Positions 45,227 to 56,082 of a stretch of DNA of 64,000 bases are shown here, one piece after another. The DNA is from Bigelowiella natans CCMP2755. Taxonomy: Eukaryota > Cercozoa > Chlorarachniophyceae. The notes beneath the pieces were generated by a model that was not told the origin of the DNA, made no database searches, and saw only the letters and a list, made by a program, of their open reading frames with translations. The stretch lies in contig ADNK01002970.1 in assembly GCA_000320545.1 (NCBI GenBank), positions 1 to 64,000 of the forward strand. The letters run 5' to 3'. The first letter of the stretch is position 1; each line of letters starts with the position of its first letter. Both the position numbers and the translations under genes were made by a program.

Positions 45227-47133
45227 ATGGTAGTGGTGGTATGCATATAATATTCAGTAGTTTCTGTCATTATTTATATGTTGTTGGTTTAATAGTCCTC
45301 GTTTGCTACCTTGTCTTCTCTCATTACACAATGTTGTAGAGGACGCTAAAACGCCTCCCCATGGGACCAGCAGCAGCCGGAGATCATCAGTGCAGGTATT
45401 TATCCATATCTGCACATGATATTATATCTACTGTATATAATAATATAATTATCTATTTGATCGATCAGTCTTTCACCCTTCCCTTCCTCTCTCACACTTG
45501 CACCCATTTTCATATGGGGCCTTCGTTTGTGAATACGTCAATTTTGTTTTGGATTATTTTTATCACTATCATCATCATACTTTACTCGCGCTGCTGCGGT
45601 TTGGTTTTTATGATATTTTATTAACTGTATTGGCTATGCTCGATCTCCAATTTTTGCTTATTATCGTCACCCTCTTTGTGCTTTCTACAATCCCTTACAC
45701 CACACATACACGCATACACATTATTATTGTTAATAATAATAATATTAATAATATATCACTGACATGCCGCATACACAACGACAACAATAATACTACTAAT
45801 AATAACTAACACAGCTACCATTATCCTCTATCATTTTCAATAATACTCGACAAAGACGTTCAAACTCGCTTTCCTATAGTGTATTTGTAGTAGTAGTAGT
45901 AGTAGTAGTAGTTGTTGTTGTTGTAGTTGTAGTAAGATGATTCATTATCATAATCACGATGATGATGATAGTAATGAAATACTGTTGCGCTGCAAATAAT
46001 ATTCTTTTTCCGTTTTCTATCGATGATATGGTAATCATTGCCATTATCATTGTGTTGGTGACTTCCTACCAATATTGATAGCAAGAACGATGATGCATTG
46101 ATGAAATGGGTGCACAAAATGATGATGATGTTCTTCAGGCTGCAAGGGGGTCACCGCATCGTCCTAGAGACATTGTTAGCAGCAGCAGCAGCCAGGGAGC
46201 AAGAACGGTGCGTGCATGTATCTAAATTGATGACTATATACCCTTATTAGCTTATGTTGTGCTACTAGAAGCCCCAACGACGAATAACGAATAACGAAGA
46301 TGTATTATTGTTATTATTATTATTATTATCATTACCTGTTCTTATAGTTATTATTGTTATTTGTTGTTGCTGATGTTCTCTGTATGCAGAGCCGTGGTGT
46401 TAGGCGTGCACGCACTCCTGGAAGTGGTAGTATTAGTCGTTTAAGCAGCAGTAGAGACTCAAGTCGTGATAGCTTGAGAGAGGTACTAGCCCGCCCGCCC
46501 CCCGTTATTATTATTGATTCATGTTTCACACCTGTTTGCTCTCATACAATAGAATTATTAAGATTATTTCATACAACACACAGTGGGTGCTCACTCGCTG
46601 TGCTTTGGATCATCATAATAACTACTAATATACCATTCTTCTCACATACTACTACAAACTCCGACTACTGGTTTTTGCTAGTATCTTATTACTGCTCGTC
46701 TTCGCTCTCACCCCCACTTCCTCTTTTCTCACTGCCCTTATTCGCTCTCACCCCCACTTCCTCTTTTCTCACTGCCCTTAGCTAGTGAAGATACCTGAAG
46801 GCAACAACGATTATGCTACACAGCTTGAACAAGTACATAGACACTCAGTAGTACTAGATATGCTGACACTACACAGCTTGAACAAGTACATAGACACTCA
46901 GTAGTACTAGATATGCTGACACTACACAGCTTGAACAAGTACATAGACACTCAGTAGTACTAGATATGCTGACACTACACAGCTTGAACAAGTACATAGA
47001 CACTCAGTAGTACTAGATATGCTGACACTACACAGCTTGAACAAGTACATAGACACTCAGTAGTACTAGATATGCTGACACTACTTCTAGTAATACCACT
47101 GCTAGTAGTAGTAGTAGTAGTAGTAGTAGTAGG

Positions 47134-47172
<39 letters not shown>

Positions 47173-47224
47173 CATAGTGGGTTTCGTCGTCATCGACTGA
47201 TTAACAAGACAACAACAACGACAC

Positions 47225-47258
<34 letters not shown>

Positions 47259-48712
47259 TTATAGTAATAATAATAAATAACAATGATAAAGATCGAGGAG
47301 AGTGTGAGAGGAGAGAGCTTGCAAATCTTGATAGTGTTCTTATCAATAACATCTAAGTAACAGCGATGATTTGCTTTACCATTCTACTACTACTACCGCA
47401 ACCAATCACAGGCAAATTTGGATGCATGCCGCATACTGAGGGAAAAAGAGGATGAAATTGTTGAATTGAAGAAAAAACTAGGTGATACGACGCATATTAC
47501 TAGCCAGCAGTAAAGTGTATTGTAGAAGTTGTAGTAAAAATAGTTGTTAGAAGGTAATGTATTTAAGACCATCATCATTATCATCATCGTCGTCACCAAT
47601 CTTCGCATTAGATGGTGAGTACACCGTTGTTCTCTCATCATCAATTATGATATTACTCTCTAGCCACTACCTCGAGTAGTAATGCATCAACTCCCAGGAC
47701 AGATCGTTCCGTTAAATCGTCAGGAAAACAGAATGAAAAGATGATTGCACAGCATGATGATCATCAAAGTAGCAAGCACAACGCAGCTCATCGTTCATCA
47801 CCTCCAACTCCAAGCATGTCACCATCATCATCATCCTCACAAAGATCAGTACAATCTGGAAGAAGAGGAAATGTTCAAGGAGAGGAGGAGGAGAAGAAGG
47901 GGAAAGAGAGCCACCATTCTACTACTACAACTGATGGTGGTGGTGCTGCTGCTGCCGTTCAAAAGGTAGTAGTAGTAGTAGTAGTAGTAGTTGTTGTAGT
48001 AGTAGTCGTACCATAACGCATGCTTAGTGACGATTCACCAACTAAATACTACTACTACCACTACTACTACTCTTCTGTCGTTATTGACGTATCCATTAGA
48101 ATGGTACTGCTAGTGCTGGTGGTAGCGGTACCAACAGCTGTGTTGTTCCACCCCCCCCTCCTGGATTAGTCCCCCCCCTTATGATCAATGGTGGTGATGA
48201 TGCTGCTGGAAGTATTCCACCACCCCCTCCCGGAATGATGCCTCCCCCTCCTGGCCTTGAAGGAGGAGGAATACCACCTCCACCACCAGGGGGGCTGCTA
48301 TCGTCCCCGGTAAGAAGAAGAATGACTGCAGAAGAGGTGCTAATAAATATGAGAAGAACAAGATCAACATCAACGTATTCTTACTCATCATTTTTATATT
48401 CAATGGTGTTATCCTTTCTCTGCTCTTCCTTATTTTTCTTCTTCTTCATCTTCTTTTTATTTATCTCTTTCTCCCGACCACTAATCATAGAGGCGTGTTC
48501 AATTGGCTGCAAAGATAGCGGAAGAGCTGGATCTTCAACCATTGCAGGTAGTTGTAGTAGTAGAGTAGATTGTAGTAGTTGTGGTTTTGAAAAAATGGCG
48601 TGTTCTCTACTATCTTGTCATTATAATACTTCCTATATCATTTTCCCTAAGATCTTGTCCGTGATTTTAAATTGTTGTATGTGTTACTGGTATTGGTTGT
48701 TACTATTATATT

Positions 48713-48743
<31 letters not shown>

Positions 48744-49036
48744 CTGTTGTTCTTATTTTCATGATGACTTCTTCTTGTGGGATTTAGTGTCAAACCGTAT
48801 ATTGTATCTCAGACAGCAAATGATGACAGTATTAAACACCTCAATGATCGATCTCTGATGTTGTTTCGTATCATCGTATGTTGTTAATACTTTCCCTTCT
48901 TCTTCTTCTTCTTCTTCTTCTTCTTCTTCTTTGTTATCTTTACACAATCATGATCGTCATCATCATCAATAGCCCATAGCCCCAGAGTCAAAGATGAGAA
49001 GGTTTCACTGGGATACTACACCGTTAGATGTGAAGG

Positions 49037-49067
<31 letters not shown>

Positions 49068-50091
49068 AATGATGTGTGTTTGTATGTAAGTTGGTTGTTT
49101 TTGGTTAGGAAATAAAGGATACTGTATGGCATGATATTGGACAAATGGGGACATTGGAGAAAGAGGTCATCATCAATCATCACAATCGTCATCATCATCA
49201 TCATCATTAAGTATTGTTGTTGTTGTTGTTGGCAAGATAAATTTTTACCATGGTAGTAGTGGTAGTAGTGGTAGTAGTATGTGCAAATCTACGACTCTCT
49301 ATTTATGTTTTTATGAGTTCGCACGTAAGTGTTGTGTGTGTGTGTGTGTGTGTGTGTGCTTTGAATTGCTGTAAGGTTTGCTTCGATAAGAAGCAATTTG
49401 AGAGCTTATTTCATCAACGGGTAAATTAGTTAGTCAGCAGCATACTAAAGCAGTTGTAATAGTAGTAGTAGCAGTAGTAGAGACTTTTCCTCCTCCTCCT
49501 CCTTCTCCTCCTCCTCCTCCTCCTGTATTTGTTGTTGTTTTTATTTCCTTACTGTTCCTTTGTTTTGGATGGCTGTTGTTGTTGTTGTTGTTGTTTTTCC
49601 AACTACTTCTCCACGGTGTAACATCATATCTTCTTCTTCACACTACTCCTGCAAACACATAGATCAAGTCTTCTCGGAAGGGAAAATCAAGTGCTAACCA
49701 CCACCAACCCAACCCAACCACCATACTAATACTTATATCGATTATTATCGATGCCTATTATGCATCCATGGATTAGATATGATGGCGTTTTGCTGATCTA
49801 TGATGAATCCCTACCTTGACATATTGCACACACTCGTCGTTGTTGTATGATATTCCATAGAACGTTTGTTTACGATTTTGAGTAGTGTGATGATCGTTTG
49901 AATAACACAGCAATACTACCACTACTACACTATTAACAGAGAATGACGATGATGGTGCGGAAGGCACAGCGGGCCAGAAAAGAAAGGGGGGGCAAAAGAA
50001 CAAATTTCATAAGAAAGTTACTGTGGAGCTCATTGAATCTCGTAGATCTTACAATGTGGATATCACGTTATCACGGTCAGTAGTCATCATT

Positions 50092-50123
<32 letters not shown>

Positions 50124-51030
50124 TATGAATCATCACAAGTGCTTTGTCTAGGAATTGATGATGCATGTTTACAGCAGCAGCAATAAGTAATGCTCATATG
50201 ATATATGAATAAGGTTCAAAATGAGCTATGGAGACATGGTGAAAGCAGTGCTTGAGTTGGACGAAAGCAAGATAGGGTTGGAGGTGCGGATCATCATTTA
50301 TTATGTGGATATTGATGATATTGATGATGATGATGATGGTGATGGTGATAATATGGACTTGGGGGTGTAAAGCAGTTAGTTACGAATTATAATAATGTTC
50401 TTCTTAAATAGAGGTAGGGGAGCTACTGCTTATATCTACGATGATTCCTCTTTTCTCTTTTCTCTCTCCCTTATACACAAAACGAATGATGTATTAATTA
50501 TTATCATTCATATTTCAATAGGGAGTGCTTAAGCTGATGTCTGTCTTTCCTTCAAAGGTGAGTAGTAATCTGTCAAATATGAAATATACCATCGAGAGGG
50601 GAGGGGGGAAAGGGGGAAAGGGGGAAAGGGGGAAAGGGGAGATTTATATCATTCATTCATCATATGTGGGATACCTAATTAGAATTAATGGCTGCTGTGA
50701 CGAATAGAAAGAAGAAGAAAAACACAAATAAACTTGATCTACTCACTACTACTCAATCATGATGCTCGCCTCCTTCTTCTTCTTGTTATTTTTCCAAATA
50801 ACCGATTGATAGGAAGAAATGAAGACAGTGTCACAATATGCAGGAGATCCATCGATATTAGGTAGATCATGCTCAATGTAGTATAAGCAGCACACATAAT
50901 CATAACATAATAATAGGCGATTTTCACCACCAAATAAGAAGCTTCCAACCCTACCTTCCTCAATACTATTGTTATTATACCAATTCTTTTATCTTAAACA
51001 ATATTAATTTTTCTTCTTGCAGCTGCCATC

Positions 51031-51066
<36 letters not shown>

Positions 51067-51547
51067 GATTATCATGTTGATACTACTAGGCAAAGTGGAA
51101 CAGTTTTTCCTTACAATGACCTCTATACCTGGGTCCTGCTACTTACTACTGATATGCATACGAATTGAAGAACAAAATGATCAAGATAAAGAAGAAGAGA
51201 GGAAGAAGAAGAAGAAGAAGAAGAAGAATAACCTAGTTTTCAATACCGCAATAAGTGTCATCAACCCCCTCTGCTGCATCATCAAAATAAAAGTAGTCCT
51301 GTGAAATCATCATTAAGTAACAGCATAATCAAACTTAGCGATGATGTTAGTACGGTGATTGTCATCATCTGTATCTACCCCCGTGCATGCATAATTACCT
51401 AAACTTATTCTACTCCTACTATCATAGCCTACACCTGCGACTTCGCAACTTCCGATTCTTGCTGGAATTCTCCCAAACAGCTCCAAAAGTTGAAGAAATG
51501 CTTAAAGGGGTGTGTGTGTGTGTGTGTGTGTGTGGGTGTATGTGTGT

Positions 51548-51588
<41 letters not shown>

Positions 51589-51847
51589 TGTAACAATGTA
51601 CCCATAGATAAACATGTGTAATGATATACCGTAATAACGATAATAGCAATAGGAGGAAGAGACACATGCTGGTTAATATGTAGTATGGTACAAAGAACCA
51701 TCGTACGCACATGAATAGTACGGATATATTAATATGTGTGTGTGTGTGTGTGTGTGTAATATATGTTGGGTGCTGCATTTTGATCTAATTAGGTGATAGA
51801 ATCGTGCAAGACCTTAACAACAGACGAAAACTTAATGGTACTGGTAC

Positions 51848-51881
<34 letters not shown>

Positions 51882-52387
51882 TACCCTGCTGAATCCTGAG
51901 AGGAATCATAACCAGGAGTTGTGCTTTATATTTATTTTGATTTTGCTAATTCTAATAAGTTGTTTTGGTATATATTGTTGTTATATCAGTTTTTGCTTCG
52001 GTTGATGCTTTATTGTGGTGTCTATTTGAATGCTGGTACAGCAAAGGTACTAGTACCAGCACAACAACTAATGGTGGGGGAGAGGGAGGAGGAGGAGGAA
52101 GGGGAATATGAGAGTAGCAGTTGTAGTATTAGTGTGTGCAATAGTTGAGAGATATGTTTGTTGATCATCGCTCTCTCTCAGGTGCTCATACACTCTCCCC
52201 TACACGTGCATACTTACACATACGCACCCTCTCTTATACACACACGCGTTGTCGTATTAGGGTTGGACCTTTGGTTTCAGACTCACAAGTCTTAACAAGT
52301 TTAAATCCCTCAAGTAATAGAATAAATGATAGCAATAAGAAGAAGAAGAAGAATATTAGCGATTATTAGTAATAGTAGTTTCTTTCC

Positions 52388-52433
<46 letters not shown>

Positions 52434-52942
52434 TTTCTCTCTATAATATTAGTAATGATGATGATGATGAGCCTAGATTCGAGGGAAATGGATATGAGAT
52501 ATATAGAAACATACATAAGGGGGAGGAGACACAACGGAAGAAGAGAATACTTCCTTCGACTTTTGCTACTACATCACGATGATATTCAACTGGTTTTCCT
52601 TCATGTAGTTTGATCCTATATACGATGATGCTGCATCATCATGCTTCATCACCATCTATCCACCTAGCTTCTTACAGCAGTTCTTGGTCTTGTTCTTCTT
52701 CCATCCTCAATGCGTATTATCATCATTTGGCAGATCAACAGATCGCAAGACTACTTTATTGCACTACATAGTTAAGAGAGTCAATAAAAGCCACTACTAC
52801 CGACTACAAAGAAAAGCAGGAGGAGGAGGACAAGGAAGAGAATTTTCATCTAAAAACAGAGGGGAGGAAGTAAAGACAAACGAATCCAAAATCAGCAGAT
52901 TGGGGTAGTAGTACTACGTATATGATGAAACAATCGTATCTG

Positions 52943-52978
<36 letters not shown>

Positions 52979-54069
52979 AATATCATCACTTTCCCCCCCA
53001 CCATATGTGTTTACTTATTCCAAATGGTCCACAGGTCATCATCGTCGTCATCATTTGTGGAGAATGTCCGCAATGCGGTGAGACGGTCCAGTAGGGTGGA
53101 GATGGCCTATGTAGAGTCAGAAATCAAACAGATTTCACAGAGCATTTCGCTTCTCAAAGTAATGTTTTACGATGATCAAGAAAAAAATAAAAAGACGAAG
53201 GATATTCGTGTTGTAAGTATCAATAACTAGGAAACAAGTGCACTCATACGATAGCAAATATCTTTTTTTTTGTTCCTTTTCCTTTTTATTTGAGCGAGTG
53301 AGGGATTGGTGCATTATGCTGACTATGATAACGATAATGATAATGAGGATGATAATGCAAACGATGGATACAGCAGCAGTATATTATGACAAATATCGAT
53401 TTACACTGCTGTTACGAAGAAATGTTATCCATGATAATGATTGTTGTTGTTTTTGTTGTCGCAGATTTCCATCAATGAGGCAGCAAAATCAGGAAACCCG
53501 TACCCAGAGAAGGTAGGTTTCTCCTTTGTTTGTGTTTACTTATCATCATGGGTTACTAGCAGTCTTAGTAGTAGGATTGCTTTTTCCTTTGGTGTATGGA
53601 TGATGACGTATTCTCTTTCCATCTTACTCTCCATCCTTGTTGTTATTATTACTTTAGGTCACCGAATTCTGCACCTATGCTGAGGAGCGATATAGAGCGC
53701 TCAGCAAAGAGTAAGAGATGCCTTCATGTCATCAAATAATACAATATAATGCTCCTAACTTAATTATTCTTGTTTATTTCTTGTTGTAAATTCTGTTGCT
53801 TACTCATATATCCGTGCACCCACTTATCAATCTCCTCCTCCTCCTTCATCTTCTCCAACAGCCTTTATACTGCACACCGAGAGTTTGCTGAAACTTGCCG
53901 TTATTTTGGAGAGAAGGTTTCTTTTGCAGTTTTAGGCAATTGTAGCTTTCATTATCTATACTACTTTATTGGTGTAGTAGCAGTAGCATCAGCACGTCGT
54001 ATACCATAATAGCTCTTAAATTATATATAAGTTTATCAGACGATAGTAAGATGCAATGATACCTCGCAT

Positions 54070-54100
<31 letters not shown>

Positions 54101-54246
54101 TAGTAGGTTGATGATGACATCATGATAACTTACAGCATGCTAATCTACTTCGATAGGAAGCAACGTGGGAGGAGTTCTTTGCTACGTGGGATTTGTTTTT
54201 CGCAGAGTACCAAAGAGCTGAGTATGACGTCAAGAGGTAGTGCGTA

Positions 54247-54282
<36 letters not shown>

Positions 54283-54326
54283 GCTTGTACAGTAGTAGGA
54301 CCGTGATACTATCTTGTCTGCTCACA

Positions 54327-54361
<35 letters not shown>

Positions 54362-54961
54362 AATCAAGGAATGTTTGCACGAGTTGTGATGAAGATGAAG
54401 AAGAGTATTCAATTTGAAATGATGTCGTCTATTCATTATAAACTAACGAAAGAAGAGGAATGAGATAGGGGATACTCACGTGCTGATGGATGTCAATTGC
54501 TCTGATTCTTTGTTTTGTGTGGTGTGTTGCTTGCCTTCCTCCTCTCTCTCAGGAATATACAAAACGCACTGCGACTTAGGCGAAAGCAAGAATACGAAGT
54601 GCAAAGAAAACGTGCCAAGAGAGATCGAGAACGACGTCAACAGCAATCCCGGTAAACGATGAGTGTTGTTGGAACTATAGCCATCATCCGTCCATCATTC
54701 ATTCCATTCTACGAATGATAACTCGATAAACTTCCATGTCTGTGTAGTTTATTTTCGACTACATTCAACAATATACTACTCCTCGTGATCTGAGAAACTT
54801 GTCAAGTCTTAAACTACTAGTATCAATCAATGTGGATACTTTCTATCTCTACTTTCCCTGCAGCCTTCTATCTTCTTTTCCTCCTATGACAGCGACGTAT
54901 TACTACTCATTAGGAAACTACGTGACTCACGGTCACCAAGAATAAGCGAAATGGTATCAAT

Positions 54962-54992
<31 letters not shown>

Positions 54993-55164
54993 CTACGTGT
55001 TAGTACGCATGCTGCATAAGAATTTGATACAGGAAACACACATACATACATACAAGGATTCAAATGCTATTATCTTGGTAAACAACTCGTTGTTCAACAT
55101 ATTACAGGTTGGAAGCGATATGTTGGCCTCTGAGCTAATGAATGAGGCTTTCGATAAACTCTAA
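40666..55164 (+). CDS. Formin: helical N-terminus, PDZ, FH1 and FH2 domains
   Basis: Formins nucleate and elongate actin filaments. N-terminal helical exons (41108-41226, about 41561-41590, about 41794-41824 and about 42256-42308, for example GKDLEASVKNMAKR) read like a BAR or coiled-coil region. The PDZ domain spans exons 44518-44697, 44793-44858 and 45093-45132 (PFGLTVNRRGEVTRV, VIALNDHF, LPYELTLRRE). Ser/Arg-rich exons and a coiled coil (about 47413-47483) follow. FH1 is in exon 48100-48309 (several PPPPPG blocks). FH2 runs from about 48980 (KMRRFHWDTTPLD) through VCFDKKQFESLFHQR, VDITLSRFKMSYGDMVKAVL, LKLMSVFPSK, FLTMTSIP, LMLYCGVYLNAGTAKGW, FGFRLTSL and KTTLLHYIVKR to about 54240. A basic tail (RKQEYEVQRKRAKRDRERR) may act like a DAD. 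Stop TAA at 55162-55164. The ATG at 40666 is tentative because its exon does not join 41108 in phase. Confidence 0.88.
41340..45930. repeat. Microsatellite-filled introns, 5' half of formin
   Basis: Introns carry (GT)n about 41340-41372, (CA)n about 41948-41980, (GAT)n about 42080-42106, a C homopolymer about 42438-42453, (GA)n about 42583-42620 and (AT)n about 43695-43738. They also carry (TTG)n/(GGT)n about 43831-43878, (CA)n about 44371-44406, (TAG)n about 45177-45224 and (TAG)n/(TTG)n about 45886-45925. Nearly every intron has its own tract, while the exons between are free of them. Confidence 0.9.
46701..46780. repeat. Exact 40-bp tandem duplication at a 3' splice site
   Basis: The 40-bp unit starting TTCGCTCTCACCCCCACTTC occurs at 46701-46740 and 46741-46780 without mismatch. 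It is a polypyrimidine-rich intron end. Only the second copy is followed by G, giving the acceptor CCCTTAG used by the next formin exon (about 46782). Confidence 0.95.
46816..47080. repeat. 53-bp tandem repeat, five copies, spanning an exon end
   Basis: The word CAGCTTGAACAAG recurs at 46821, 46874, 46927, 46980 and 47033, a strict 53-bp period with near-identical units. The first unit contains the last codons of a formin exon (ending LEQ) and its donor GTACAT. The other four copies repeat that exon end and donor inside the intron. The unit is not a multiple of three. Confidence 0.95.
47106..54992. repeat. Microsatellite-filled introns, 3' half of formin
   Basis: Tracts include (TAG)n-(TA)n about 47101-47167, (AAT)n about 47226-47256, (GTA)n about 47967-48007, (TTA)n about 48715-48742, (TTC)n about 48898-48931, (GAT)n about 49036-49067 and (CAT)n about 50091-50123. 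Next are a GGGGGAAA array about 50597-50638, (CAT)n about 51030-51066, (GT)n about 51511-51591 and about 51735-51758, and (TAG)n about 51848-51881. Last are (CT)n about 52391-52437, (CAT)n about 52944-52978, (TAG)n about 54069-54100 and about 54328-54361, (GT)n about 54249-54281 and (TTG)n about 54962-54992. Confidence 0.9.
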
Positions 55165-56082
55165 ATAGCAGCTCTGCCTTTTCTCATTCAAGAAGTAGCA
55201 GTATAGCTTACATGTCCTGAACTAGATGGCTTGATTAGAATGTATGCAGCAACGACAAATTTAGAACGTAACAAATTAGTCAATGCAAGATGTACCTATC
55301 GTTGTCGCTTATGTTGGAATGCATGCATGTACACGCGTACGGTGTAACACAGTATTTGATGATGTTATTCCAAATGCGCGCTTTTCTGCTAGCTTCTGGA
55401 GCTTTGTTTGGACATGCGTTTCGCATGTGATTACTTGTTGTAGAGCTACTAGCTACGTTTAGTACAAGCACTTCCATTTTATTCTAGGGACTGCTACCCA
55501 CTATAGCCCAATCTAGCCAAGCAAGATAAATGCTTCGTACTAGATAATCTAGCGCACATTATCAACACACCTCCGTTACATATGTGACCCATCTAAGCCA
55601 TCTTGCTTGCCTTATGAATGAGCACCGTCATGGCAGTAGCTATGATTTCAACGACAATATCTCTACATCAATAAGCATACGACTGTGTATTGTGCACACA
55701 TTTTTGTTAATGCATGCGACAGTGTGTCATCTAATTGTGCACATTCTGTTCATGAATCCAAGCTTTGCCATGTCTAACTAGACGTATCTAGCTATAGCTA
55801 GTGTCAACGCCGCTACTGCATCTTTTTAGATTCGAGCGCATCAGTTAGTCAGCCGAATGGTGGGTCCTTTGTTGATCGACTTGCAGAATTTTACACTGAG
55901 CTAGTAAGACTACAAAGAGCAAATTGTCCATTTGTTGAGCGGTCATTTCCTTACGCAAGATAAGGTTGCATTGCCGTACTCAATATCTAGATTTATTGGT
56001 GCACGTTGCATGTGTTTGTGATTCCTAATTGCTTGCTATCACCGAATCTGGATACCCGTGATTATTGCACTGCATGCTGCAT
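55165..56082. other. Spacer between convergent genes, CTAG-rich
   Basis: The formin gene (stop 55164) and the beta-helix gene (stop 56083) converge here. The interval shows CTAGCTATAGCTAG (about 55787-55800), GCATGCATG words and no recognisable exon. Confidence 0.55.

Noticed and set aside
47741-48016. Poly-Val C-terminal extension of a formin exon frame
   Set aside because: The Val run is translation of the intronic (GTA)n repeat; the exon ends at the GTAGTA donor near 47966.
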